Assembly: GCA_016703765.1 (NCBI GenBank)
Contig: JADJBL010000008.1
Location: 1-64,000 of the forward strand
Length of the DNA stretch: 64,000 nucleotides
Direction: 5' to 3'
DNA from: Saprospirales bacterium
GTDB taxonomy: Bacteria; Bacteroidota; Bacteroidia; Chitinophagales; Saprospiraceae
Position numbers and translations under genes: made by a program. The notes under the pieces are model-generated. The model did not search any database, was not told the DNA's origin, and saw nothing but the letters and a program-made list of their open reading frames with translations. This document shows positions 35,670 to 44,822 of the stretch, piece after piece (positions within the stretch are counted from its first letter, which is position 1; every line of letters begins with the position of its first letter).

Positions 35670-35736
35670 CTTTTGATTTTTTAACGTGATTGATTTTGAA
35701 CAGGACAAAGATGCGGGCTCGGAAAGCCGCAAAACA

Positions 35737-35759
35737 TTCACCTAGGTTAACTAATTTTG
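35737..35759. promoter_or_regulatory. Operator-like palindrome and -7 element of the Crp/Fnr gene
   Basis: TTCACCTAGGTTAA (35737-35750) is a palindrome with a single mismatched pair around CCTAGG. The element TAATTTTG (35752-35759), an exact TAnnTTTG, begins one base after it. The regulator start codon is at 35788. The arrangement fits autoregulation, and possibly control of the divergent cupin gene. Confidence 0.5.
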
Positions 35760-35787
35760 GTATTCGGCTGATCTAAACAAAAAAGCC

Positions 35788-36372
35788 ATGAGCCATCAAT
35801 TGCTGTTCACCCATTTGAACCGGATCGCGCCGGTCCCCGAGGCGGAAGTAGGGAAGCTGATGGCATTAGCCAAGGTTAAAGCCTTAAAAAAGAAGGAGTA
35901 CCTGTTCCAGGAAGGGCAGGTGGCCAGGTATGTCGGTTTTGTCAACCGGGGCTGTTTGAGGTATTACCGCCTCGATGATAGCGGCAAAGAGCACATCGTC
36001 TATTTTGCCATCGAAGAATGGTGGATCGGGGACCTGAGCAGCTTTTATTCCGGTCAGCCCACGACCTTCAACCTGCAGGCGCTGGAGCCCTGCGAGTTGT
36101 TCCTCTACACGAAAGAGACTTTTGAACAGGCGCGCCAGGAAATCCCCGCCTACGACCGGCACGTCAAACTCCTCCACGCCCGCGCTACCGATGCCCGCCT
36201 GGAAACGATGATGAGCCAGCGCTCCAACACCGCAGAGGCCCGGTATCTGAAACTACTCGAAGGGTTTCCCGATATCTTTCAACGCGTTCCGCAGCATTAC
36301 ATCGCTTCCTTTCTGGGGATTAAACCGCAGAGTTTGAGCAGGATTAGGAAGAAGTTGGCGGAGGGGAAGTGA
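35788..36372 (+). CDS. Crp/Fnr family transcriptional regulator
   Basis: A 194-aa regulator with an N-terminal cyclic-nucleotide-binding-like domain (VPEAEVGKLMALAKVKALKKKEYLFQEGQVARYVGFVNRGCLRYY) and a C-terminal HTH (RVPQHYIASFLGIKPQSLSRIRKKL). The Cys cluster of Fnr is absent, and the cAMP-binding Glu/Arg set is not obvious. Such regulators are common in Bacteroidota next to small single-domain enzymes. It is divergent from the cupin - DUF1569 pair and converges on ileS with a 6-nt gap. Confidence 0.88.
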   Translation: MSHQLLFTHLNRIAPVPEAEVGKLMALAKVKALKKKEYLFQEGQVARYVGFVNRGCLRYYRLDDSGKEHIVYFAIEEWWIGDLSSFYSGQPTTFNLQALEPCELFLYTKETFEQARQEIPAYDRHVKLLHARATDARLETMMSQRSNTAEARYLKLLEGFPDIFQRVPQHYIASFLGIKPQSLSRIRKKLAEGK

Positions 36373-36378
36373 CAGCCT

Positions 36379-39300
36379 TCAAGCCCTCACCACCCCAATC
36401 CTCACCCCCACCCCTTCTGTCAATTCCACCTCCTCCCCATCCACCTCTTCGGCGAAGGCGATCGAATTGGCCAGGGTCTCGCTCTTGATGTAATCGCCAT
36501 ACTGTAGCACGGCGGATTCTACCTGCGGGTGGCGGGTCAGCGCTACCTCGATGCGGTCGGTGACGTTGAAGTCCTTGCTCTTGCGGATATTCTGGATGCG
36601 GTTGACGAGCTCGCGGGCCATGCCTTCGGCCTCCAGCTCGGGGTTGAGCGTGATGTCGAGGGCTACCGTAAGCACGCCGTCGCTGGCCACCAGCCAGCCG
36701 GGGATGTCTTCGGCGGCGATCTCGAAGTCCTCCAGGCTCAGTTCGTAGCTCGTGCCGTTGATGGGCAATTCGTAGCGGCCGCTCTTTTCGAGCGCGTTGA
36801 TGCGCTCCTGGCTCATCGCGGCGATATGGTCGGCCGCGGCCTTCATGTCCTTGCCGAGGCGCTTGCCGAGGGTCTTGAAGTTGGCCTTGATCTTCTTCTT
36901 CAAAAAACCGGCCGTATCCTCCAGGTACTCGATGTTTTTGATGTTCACCTCGGCCAGGATCAACTCCTTGACGGCTTCGATCTGTGCCTTAAAGCCGGGG
37001 TCGAGAACCGGCAATAAGATCTTTTGGAGCGGCTGCCGCACGCGGATATTTTCGCGCTTTCGGAGGCTAAGCACCAGGGACGAAATGTCTTGCGCATACT
37101 CCATGCGCTGCTCCAGGGCCTTGTCGATGGCTTTTTCATTGGCCACGGAAAAATCGGCGAGGTGCACCGACTCGTTGGACTCTTTCTTGGCGACCTCGTT
37201 GAGGTTGCGGTAGAGCCAGTCGGCGAAGAAGGGCGCCACCGGCGCCATGAGCTTGGCCACGGTGTTCAGGCAGGTGTACAGAGTCTGGTATGCCGCGATC
37301 TTGTCGTCGCTGTATTCGCCTTTCCAGAAGCGGCGGCGGCAAAGGCGCACGTACCAGTTGCTGAGGTGCGCATCGACGAAATGCTCGATGCGGCGCACCG
37401 CGCTGGTGGGCTCGTAGTCGGCGAAATCCGCGCCGACCTGCTTCACCAGGGTGTTCAGCTCGGAGATGATCCAGCGGTCGATCTCGGGGCGCTTTTCCAG
37501 CGGTATTTCCGCTTCGCGGTATTCGAATTTATCGAGGTTGGCGTACAGGGCAAAGAACGAATAGGTGTTGTAGAGGGTGCCGAAAAATTTGCGGCGCACC
37601 TCCTCGATCCCGGCTTTGTCAAAACGCAGGTTATCCCAGGGCGGGGAATTGGAGATCAGGTACCAGCGCGTGGCGTCGGCCCCATACTTCGAGATCGTCT
37701 CAAACGGATCGACCACATTGCCCTTGCTCTTCGACATCTTGTCGCCCTTGGCGTCGAGCACCAGGCCGTTGGACACCACGTTTTTGAACGCCACGCTGTC
37801 GAACACCATCGTGGCGATGGCGTGCAGGGTGTAAAACCAGCCGCGGGTCTGGTCGACCCCCTCTGCTATGAAGTCGGCCGGGAAGCTATGATCAAATTTT
37901 TCTTTGTTTTCAAATGGGTAATGCCACTGTGCATAGGGCATGGCGCCCGAGTCGAACCACACGTCGATCAGGTCGAGCTCGCGGTACATGGGTTCGCCGT
38001 TTTCCGCTACCAGCACGACCTCGTCGATGTAAGGACGGTGCAGGTCGGCGGGCACGATTTGCTTCAAGCCCAGCTTGGCGTTGGCCTTTTCGATCTCCTG
38101 ACGAAGCTCTTCCACCGATTCGATGCAATTCTCATAGACACCGTCCTTGGTCCGCCAGATCGGCAGGGGGATACCCCAAAAGCGCGAGCGGGAGAGGTTC
38201 CAGTCCTGGAGGTTTTCCAGCCACTTTCCGAAGCGGCCTTCGCCCGTGCTGGCGGGCTTCCAGTTGATGGTCTGGTTGAGCTCGAACATGCGGTCCTTGA
38301 AAGCCGATGCGCGTACAAACCAGCTGTCCAGCGGGTAGTACAACACGGGCTTGTCGGTGCGCCAGCAGTGCGGATAGTTGTGCACGTATTTTTCGGAGGA
38401 AAAAGCCTTGTTTTCCTTCTTCAGCTTCACGACGATATCGATGTCGACATTCTGAAATTCCTTGCCTTCGCTCTTGTAATCCTTGACATAGCGGCCCGCA
38501 AAATCGGTCACCTCGTCCACGAATTTGCCCTGCCGGTCCACCAGCGTAAGTGCACCAATCCCGTATTTTTTGGCTACGCGCATATCGTCGGCCCCGAACG
38601 AAGGGGCGATGTGCACGATGCCGGTGCCGTCTTCGGTGGAAACGAAATCCCCCACCAGCACCTTGAAAGCGTCGCCTTCTTCGGGCTGGACGTAGGGCAT
38701 CAGTTGCTCGTATTCGACGCCCTCCAGCGCGGCGCCCCTGTATTCGGCGGTCACGCGGTAGGGAATGAGCTTGTTGTCGGGCGTCCATTCCTCGAAAGAA
38801 GCCTCTGCCGCCTCGGGTTTGAACCAGGCGCCGAGCAGGTCTTTCGCCAAAATGAGGTTGACGGGTAGCTTGGTGTAGGGGTTGAAAGTGAACACCCGGA
38901 CATACTCGATATGCCCACCCACGGCCAGAGCCGTATTGGAGGGCAGGGTCCAGGGCGTCGTCGTCCAGGCAAGGAAATACACCTCCCCTTGCTCCACCTT
39001 GTCGTGCAGGAACGCCGAATGGTCGTTGCGTTTTGCCTTGAACTGGGCCACCATGCTCAGGTCGGACACCTCCCGGTAGCAGCCCGGAAGATTCAATTCA
39101 TGCGAACTGAGCCCCGTGCCGGCTGCCGGCGAGTAAGGCTGGATGGTATAGCCTTTATAAAGCAGCCCTTTGTGGTAAAGCTGATTCAGCAGCCACCAGA
39201 CGCTTTCGATGTAGTTGTTTTCAAAAGTGATATAGGGGTCGTTGAGATCGACCCAATACCCCATTTTGCGGGTTATATCGTCCCAGAGGTCCTTGAAACG

Positions 39301-39673
39301 CATTACCGTCTCGCGGCACTTCTGGTTGTACTCGTCGACCGTGATCTTGACGCCGATATCTTCCTTGGTGATGCCCAGTTCTTTTTCCACATTCAGTTCG
39401 ATGGGCAATCCGTGGGTATCCCAGCCTCCCTTTGCGCTCCACCCTTTTGCCCTGCATGGACTGAAAACGGCAAAAGATGTCCTTCACCGTGCGGCCCATC
39501 ACGTGATGGATACCCGGCAAACCGTTGGCCGAAGGGGGCCCTTCGTAAAACACGAAGCGGCTGCTTTCCGGCCTCTGCCGGACGCTCTTGTGGAAAATAT
39601 CGTTGCTATCCCAGTAAGCGAGGATCTCTTTGTCGATGGAGGGAAGGTCCAGGCCCTTGTATTCTTTGTACAT
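36379..39673 (-). CDS. ileS: Isoleucyl-tRNA synthetase, frameshifted
   Basis: A class I synthetase of about 1097 aa when one frameshift is repaired. FVFYEGPPSANGLPGIHHVMGRTVKD carries the HIGH-equivalent motif (HHVM), KGDKMSKSKGNVVDP is KMSKS, and WDNLRFDKAGIEEVRRKFFGTLYN, FVDAHLSNWYVRLCRRRFW and the C-terminal anticodon-binding region are present. The reading frame breaks at CCC 39428-39430; dropping one base gives RKGGWDTHGLPIELN. Because ileS is essential and apparently single-copy here, the frameshift is almost certainly a sequencing indel. The start at 39673 is favoured by MYKEYKGLDLPSIDKEI and a TATCTTTG promoter at 39773-39780. Confidence 0.92.
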
Positions 39674-39680
39674 CAGTTGA

Positions 39681-39760
39681 GTGATTAGTGACTGGTGACT
39701 GGTGACTAGTGACTGGTAACTCGTTAACAGCCGAGTCACCAGTCATTAGTCACCAGTCAC
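39681..39760. repeat. Heptad-repeat hairpin in the ileS leader
   Basis: Left units GTGATTA, GTGACTG, GTGACTG, GTGACTA, GTGACTG, GTAACTC; right units GAGTCAC, CAGTCAT, TAGTCAC, CAGTCAC in 7-nt register. It lies between the ileS promoter and start codon, in the predicted 5' UTR. Confidence 0.8.
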
Positions 39761-39772
39761 AAAACCAAGGTG

Positions 39773-39780
39773 CAAAGATA
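39773..39780 (-). promoter_or_regulatory. -7 element TATCTTTG of ileS
   Basis: Exact TAnnTTTG on the minus strand, about 100 nt upstream of the ileS ATG. The predicted leader contains the heptad hairpin. Confidence 0.55.
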
Positions 39781-39832
39781 GAGAATCTGCCGCTTTTAAA
39801 CCTATCTTAGCAAGGAACAATACACTCCAACT

Positions 39833-40732
39833 ATGAGTCTACTTTGGGGAATCGATATGGGAGGCACGAAGATCGAAGGGGTAGTCGTCCGCCCGCATGC
39901 GACCGGCCTGGAAGTCATTGCGCGCAGGCGCATACCTACGGAACAGGAAGGGGGCTACCGGCACATCTTATCCCAGATCCGAAATCTGGTCGAAGACCTG
40001 GCGAAGGAAGCGGGCTTTCGACCGGAGCGGATCGGCATCGGAACACCGGGCACTTACGAACCGGACACCTTTGTGCATAAAAACAGCAATACCCTTTGCC
40101 TGAACGGAAATCCCTTTCTGACCGACCTGCAAACAACACTGGGCATACCCGTGGCCATGGCCAATGACGCCAATTGCTTTGCCCTGGCGGAAGCCCGCTG
40201 GGGAGCTCCGGGTCAACTCGAACCCGAAGCGAAGGTGGTTTTTGGGATCATCATGGGCACAGGAGTCGGAGGGGGCGTAGTGGTGGATGGAAAAGTACTG
40301 CACGGCCGCCACGGCATCGCCGGCGAATGGGGCCATTCCTTCCTCCACGAATCGGGCGGACCCTGTTATTGCGGCCGGACCGGCTGCGTGGAAACCATCC
40401 TCTCCGGCCCTTCGCTGGAGCGCTACTACGAGGGCATCTCCGGGCAAAAACGCCCACTGCCGGAAATCGCCGCCCGGGCTTCAGAAGATCCGGCGGCTCA
40501 ACAGACCCTCAACCGCATGATCGACTTTTTCGGGAAGGCCCTCGGCCCGGTCGTCAACCTCATCGACCCCGACGCGATCGTGATCGGCGGTGGCGTTGGC
40601 AATATCGGCCTGCTCTACACGGAAGGCCCGAAATCAGTAGCCAAAAATATTTTCAACTTCGAATTTGCAACTCCGATCCTGAAGCCCGTGCTGGGGGATA
40701 GCGCGGGGGTGTTTGGGGCAGCGGCTTTGTGA
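39833..40732 (+). CDS. ROK family sugar kinase
   Basis: A 299-aa ROK protein. LLWGIDMGGTKIEGVVV is the phosphate-1 motif with the ATP-binding DMGGTK, GIIMGTGVGGGVVVDG is phosphate 2, and AGEWGHSFLHESGGPCYCGRTGCVET is the ROK zinc signature (GH and three Cys). VIGGGVGN is the C-terminal ATP motif. There is no N-terminal HTH, so it is an enzyme and not a repressor. It probably phosphorylates glucose, N-acetylglucosamine or a similar sugar. Confidence 0.92.
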   Translation: MSLLWGIDMGGTKIEGVVVRPHATGLEVIARRRIPTEQEGGYRHILSQIRNLVEDLAKEAGFRPERIGIGTPGTYEPDTFVHKNSNTLCLNGNPFLTDLQTTLGIPVAMANDANCFALAEARWGAPGQLEPEAKVVFGIIMGTGVGGGVVVDGKVLHGRHGIAGEWGHSFLHESGGPCYCGRTGCVETILSGPSLERYYEGISGQKRPLPEIAARASEDPAAQQTLNRMIDFFGKALGPVVNLIDPDAIVIGGGVGNIGLLYTEGPKSVAKNIFNFEFATPILKPVLGDSAGVFGAAAL

Positions 40733-40806
40733 GTTTTTAGTTATTAATTTTTAGTTTTTAGTTGAAACCTGTTCAACTAAAAACTAAGAACTAAAAATTC
40801 AAAACT
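40732..40806. repeat. Heptad-repeat hairpin between convergent ROK and icmF genes
   Basis: Five left units (AGTTTTT, AGTTATT, AATTTTT, AGTTTTT, AGTTGAA) and five right units (TTCAACT, AAAAACT, AAGAACT, AAAAATT, CAAAACT) in exact 7-nt register. This is the most complete heptad hairpin of the window. Confidence 0.85.
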
Positions 40807-40808
40807 CC

Positions 40809-43800
40809 CTACATATTTCGTCTGTACTGCCCTCCCACCTCATACAGCGCATGGGTAATTTGTCCCAGGGAGCAATACTTCACCGTTTCCACCAACTGAT
40901 CGAAGAGGTTGCGGTTTTGGATGGCGGCGAGCTGGAGCTCGCGGAGCGATTGTTTGGCCTTTTCCCCGGCTGCGCGCTGCAGATTTTCGACGGTGTGGAT
41001 CTGGCTTTCCTTTTCTTCGGGGGTGGAGCGAATTACTTCCCTTGGGAGGACGGTAGGCGAGCCCTCCTTGCTCAGGAAGGTATTGACGCCTATGAGGGGC
41101 AGGTCGCCGGTATGTTTGAGGGTTTCGTAGTAAAGGCTTTCCTCCTGAATCTTGCCGCGCTGGTACATGGTCTCCATCGCGCCGAGCACCCCGCCCCGCT
41201 CGGTGATGCGGTCGAATTCGGACAATACCGCTTCTTCCACCAGGTCCGTCAGTTCTTCGGTGATGAAGGAGCCCTGCATGGGGTTTTCGTTTTTGGCCAG
41301 TCCCAACTCGTGGTTGATGATGAGCTGGATGGCCATGGCGCGCCGCACGCTCTCCTCTGTCGGCGTGGTGATAGCCTCGTCATAGGCGTTCGTGTGCAGG
41401 GAGTTGCAGTTGTCGTAGATGGCGTAGAGCGCCTGGAGAGTGGTGCGAATATCGTTGAAAGCGATCTCCTGGGCATGCAGCGAGCGGCCGGAGGTCTGGA
41501 TATGGTACTTCAGTTTTTGCGAGCGCTCGTTGGCGTTGTATTTGTACTTCATGGCCTTGGCCCACAGGCGCCGGGCAACCCGGCCGATGACGGCGTATTC
41601 GGGATCGACCCCATTGGAGAAAAAGAAGGAGAGGTTGGGCGCGAATTGGTCGATTTGCATGCCCCGGGAGAGGTAGTACTCGACGAAGGTAAAGGCATTC
41701 GCAAGGGTAAAAGCGAGTTGGGAGATCGGGTTGGCGCCTGCCTCGGCGATGTGGTATCCGGAGATGGACACCGAGTAAAAATTTCGGACTCTGTTTTTTA
41801 TGAAATACTCCTGCACGTCGCCCATCAGTCGAAGCGAAAATTCGGTGGAGAAGATGCAGGTATTCTGCGCCTGGTCTTCCTTGAGGATATCCGCCTGCAC
41901 GGTGCCGCGCACCGCTTGGAGGGCCCGGGCCTTGCAATCGTTGTAGATTTCGGGTTCCAGCACCTGGTCGCCGGTGAGACCCAGGAGCATCAGGCCGAGG
42001 CCGTCGTTGCCCTCCGGCAGTTCGCCCAGATAAGCGGGCCGTTCGAGACCATGGTCGTCGTAGCGCTCTTTGAGACGGGCTTCCACGAGGTGTTCCAGTC
42101 CGTTTTCACGGATGTATTTCTCGCACTGCTGGTCGATGGCCGCGTTCATGAAAAAGGCGCAGATCGTCGCCGCTGGCCCGTTGATGGTCATGGATACGGA
42201 GGTCTTCGGGTCGCAGAGGTCGAAACCGGAGTAGAGCTTTTTGGCGTCGTCGAGGCAGCAGACGCTGACGCCCGAGTTGCCGATCTTCCCGTAAATGTCG
42301 GGGCGGTGATCGGGGTTTTCGCCATACAGCGTCACACTGTCGAAAGCAGTGGATAGCCTCACGGCCGGCATGCCGAGCGACACATAGTGGAAGCGGTGGT
42401 TGGTGCGCTCCGGGCCGCCTTCTCCGGCAAACATGCGCGTGGGGTCTTCCTCCTCCCGCTTGAACGGGAATACGCCGGCCGTAAAGGGAAACTCTCCCGG
42501 CACGTTCTCCTGCAAACTCCAGCGGATGATCTCGCCCCAATCTTTGAATCTGGGCATCGCCACCTTGGGGATGCGGGTATGGGACAGCGATTCGGTGAAA
42601 GGCTTGACCTTGAATTCGCGGTCGCGCACCTTATACACAAATTCGTGCCCGGCGTAGTTGGCCTTTTTGGTAGCCCAGGTTTCCAGTATCCTCTTGGCCT
42701 GGCCGTCGAGGTCCTTGTTCAGGTCCTCGTATACAGTTTGTAGAGATGGGAGTGCCGCATCTTCCGCATTCAATCCTTTGAGGAGCTCCATCGACTGCTT
42801 GAGGCCGAAAAGCTTCCGGGCCAGATCGGCCTGGCGTTCGGACCAGGTATCGTAATTCCGGTTGTTTTCGGAGATCTCGGACAGGTAGCGCGTGCGGCTC
42901 GGAGGAATGATGTAGATCTTCTGGCTCATCTCATCCGAAGCCTGGAAGCTGGAGTGGAAATCCATGCCCGCCTTTTCCGAAAGGGTTTGCATGACCTGTA
43001 CGTAGAGCTGGTTCATGCCCGGGTCGTTAAACTGCGACGCGATGGTGCCGAACACCGGCATCTCCTCCACGGGCTTGGCCCAGAGCTGGTGGTTGCGCTG
43101 AAACTGCTTGCGCACGTCGCGAAGGGCGTCGAGCGCGCCGCGTTTGTCGAACTTGTTGAGTGCAATAATATCGGCAAAATCGAGCATATCGATCTTCTCC
43201 AACTGAGTGGCGGCGCCGTATTCGGGCGTCATCACGTAGAGCGAAGCGGTCGAGTGGTCGATGATCTCGGTATCCGACTGGCCGATACCCGAGGTCTCCA
43301 GAATGATCAGGTCAAATGCAGCTGCTTTGAGCACTTCCAGGGCCGATTGCACGTGTTGCGACAGCGCCAGGTTGGACTGCCGGGTTGCCAGCGAACGCAT
43401 GTAGACCCGGGAGTTATAGACGGAGTTCATGCGGATGCGGTCGCCGAGCAGGGCGCCGCCGGTTTTGCGCTTCGAAGGATCGACTGAGATAACGGCGATG
43501 GTTTTATCCCGAAAATCGAGGAGGAAGCGCCGCACCAACTCGTCGACCAGGCTCGATTTTCCCGAGCCTCCCGTGCCGGTGATGCCGAGTACCGGCGATT
43601 CTTTTAGCTTGAGATTGGGCCGTATATCGGAATTGAAAAGATCGGGGTTGTTTTCGGCCACGGAGATCAGGCGGGCGATCGCTCCGGGGTTCTTTTGGAG
43701 AAAATGCTTGACCTCCCCGTTTGCGCTGAAGCCGATGGGATAGTCGCACTGTTGGAGCAGGTCGTTGATCATGCCCTGGAGCCCCATTTTCCGGCCATCG

Positions 43801-44174
43801 TCGGGCGAATAGATGCGGTTGATGCCGTATTGATGGAGCTCCTCGATTTCAGTAGGGAGGATGGTCCCGCCACCGCCTCCGAATATCTTGATATGCCCGG
43901 CCCCTTTTTCGCGGAGCAGGTCATACATATACTTAAAAAACTCGATATGGCCCCCCTGGTAGGAGGTGATGGCGATGCCCTGCGCGTCTTCCTGAATGGC
44001 GGTTTGGACGATTTCCAGCACGGAGCGGTTATGCCCCAGGTGGATGATCTCCGCGCCGGAGCTTTGCAGGATGCGGCGCATGATATTGATGGCGGCGTCG
44101 TGTCCGTCAAACAGCGAGGCGGCGGTTACGATGCGGACTTTATTCTTTGGTTGGTAGGGAGCAACTACTTGCAT
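40809..44174 (-). CDS. icmF: Fused isobutyryl-CoA mutase (B12-dependent) with MeaB-like GTPase
   Basis: A 1121-aa fusion. Residues 10-150 are a B12-binding domain ([15 protein letters not shown] and FGGGGGTI with the His ligand). Residues 190-430 hold the MeaB-like GTPase ([44 protein letters not shown]). The rest is the methylmalonyl-CoA mutase-type barrel ([45 protein letters not shown]). This order, B12-G domain-mutase, is diagnostic of IcmF, which interconverts isobutyryl- and n-butyryl-CoA. No B12 riboswitch is seen in the short upstream gap. Confidence 0.95.
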   Translation of the reverse strand: MQVVAPYQPKNKVRIVTAASLFDGHDAAINIMRRILQSSGAEIIHLGHNRSVLEIVQTAIQEDAQGIAITSYQGGHIEFFKYMYDLLREKGAGHIKIFGGGGGTILPTEIEELHQYGINRIYSPDDGRKMGLQGMINDLLQQCDYPIGFSANGEVKHFLQKNPGAIARLISVAENNPDLFNSDIRPNLKLKESPVLGITGTGGSGKSSLVDELVRRFLLDFRDKTIAVISVDPSKRKTGGALLGDRIRMNSVYNSRVYMRSLATRQSNLALSQHVQSALEVLKAAAFDLIILETSGIGQSDTEIIDHSTASLYVMTPEYGAATQLEKIDMLDFADIIALNKFDKRGALDALRDVRKQFQRNHQLWAKPVEEMPVFGTIASQFNDPGMNQLYVQVMQTLSEKAGMDFHSSFQASDEMSQKIYIIPPSRTRYLSEISENNRNYDTWSERQADLARKLFGLKQSMELLKGLNAEDAALPSLQTVYEDLNKDLDGQAKRILETWATKKANYAGHEFVYKVRDREFKVKPFTESLSHTRIPKVAMPRFKDWGEIIRWSLQENVPGEFPFTAGVFPFKREEEDPTRMFAGEGGPERTNHRFHYVSLGMPAVRLSTAFDSVTLYGENPDHRPDIYGKIGNSGVSVCCLDDAKKLYSGFDLCDPKTSVSMTINGPAATICAFFMNAAIDQQCEKYIRENGLEHLVEARLKERYDDHGLERPAYLGELPEGNDGLGLMLLGLTGDQVLEPEIYNDCKARALQAVRGTVQADILKEDQAQNTCIFSTEFSLRLMGDVQEYFIKNRVRNFYSVSISGYHIAEAGANPISQLAFTLANAFTFVEYYLSRGMQIDQFAPNLSFFFSNGVDPEYAVIGRVARRLWAKAMKYKYNANERSQKLKYHIQTSGRSLHAQEIAFNDIRTTLQALYAIYDNCNSLHTNAYDEAITTPTEESVRRAMAIQLIINHELGLAKNENPMQGSFITEELTDLVEEAVLSEFDRITERGGVLGAMETMYQRGKIQEESLYYETLKHTGDLPLIGVNTFLSKEGSPTVLPREVIRSTPEEKESQIHTVENLQRAAGEKAKQSLRELQLAAIQNRNLFDQLVETVKYCSLGQITHALYEVGGQYRRNM

Positions 44175-44320
44175 AGAAGATTGGTTTGGCAGAAAATGCG
44201 CTGGTGGTGACTGTAAAGATATGAAAATTTAAAATCGACCCAGTTATTGAACATTTTGCTAATTTGCTAACCTATATAAGCAGACAGCTCCCTGATACTT
44301 TTTCATTAAAATCCTTGAAC

Positions 44321-44749
44321 ATGAAAAGACTTCTGATACTAATAACCGCTATGCTGCCTATGCTGTTGCATGCCCAATTCACCGGAACAACAGCGAAAGG
44401 CGGCAATCTGACCGTCATTGTGACCGACGGCACCTACAGCAACAAAAACAGCCCGCTCCGCCCTCCGGGTGGAAAGTTCAAAGATCCTATCCGATCTCTG
44501 GGCATGGTAGACGCCATTCAGGCGGGCGCCTTTATCGACCGGCCCGACTACGGACTGGAAGGATTCCTGCTTATTTTTTGCGTGAATGAATCGATCGGCG
44601 GGATGCAAGGCACCCATGTGGCCAATGGAGAAACCTTCAAAGGGGTGTATCGCCTGATCCGTCAAAAAATGAAAGCCAATGAAGAAGTGCCGCCGGGGAT
44701 GACGCTGTATAGGCTGGAAGGGACGGTGTTTTTTCTGGGTATTTCCTAA
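44321..44749 (+). CDS. Secreted protein of unknown function (142 aa)
   Basis: Signal peptide KRLLILITAMLPMLLHAQ. The mature protein of about 124 aa has motifs GGNLTVIVTDGTYSNKNSPLRPPGGKF and GLEGFLLIFCVNESIGGM. No recognised family. The ATG at 44321 begins the signal peptide; the 19 codons upstream in frame are not supported. It is followed by a 28-bp perfect hairpin. Confidence 0.6.
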   Translation: MKRLLILITAMLPMLLHAQFTGTTAKGGNLTVIVTDGTYSNKNSPLRPPGGKFKDPIRSLGMVDAIQAGAFIDRPDYGLEGFLLIFCVNESIGGMQGTHVANGETFKGVYRLIRQKMKANEEVPPGMTLYRLEGTVFFLGIS

Positions 44750-44756
44750 AAAAATA

Positions 44757-44816
44757 TTGTCTGAATCAGGGGGGTGATATCCCTCATTAGGGATATCACC
44801 CCCCTGATTCAGACAA
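44757..44816. terminator. Perfect 28-bp hairpin between convergent genes
   Basis: Arms 44757-44784 and 44789-44816 pair perfectly over a CATT loop. The stem starts TTGTCTGAATCAGG, includes GGGGGG and ends ATCCCT. It lies between the secreted protein and the tricorn-like gene. The left flank is A-rich; no long T tract follows. Confidence 0.8.
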
Positions 44817-44822
44817 CTTCTC

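Noticed and set aside
39221..39739. Programmed frameshifting in ileS
   Set aside because: The break is in a GGG run with no slippery heptamer or nearby stimulatory structure, and ileS is not known to need a frameshift; a sequencing indel explains it more simply.
39681..39760. CRISPR array
   Set aside because: The repeated units are only 7 nt, there are no spacers, and no cas gene is present.
44175..44320. Cobalamin riboswitch upstream of icmF
   Set aside because: The gap is short and shows no B12-box-like conserved segment or multi-stem structure.
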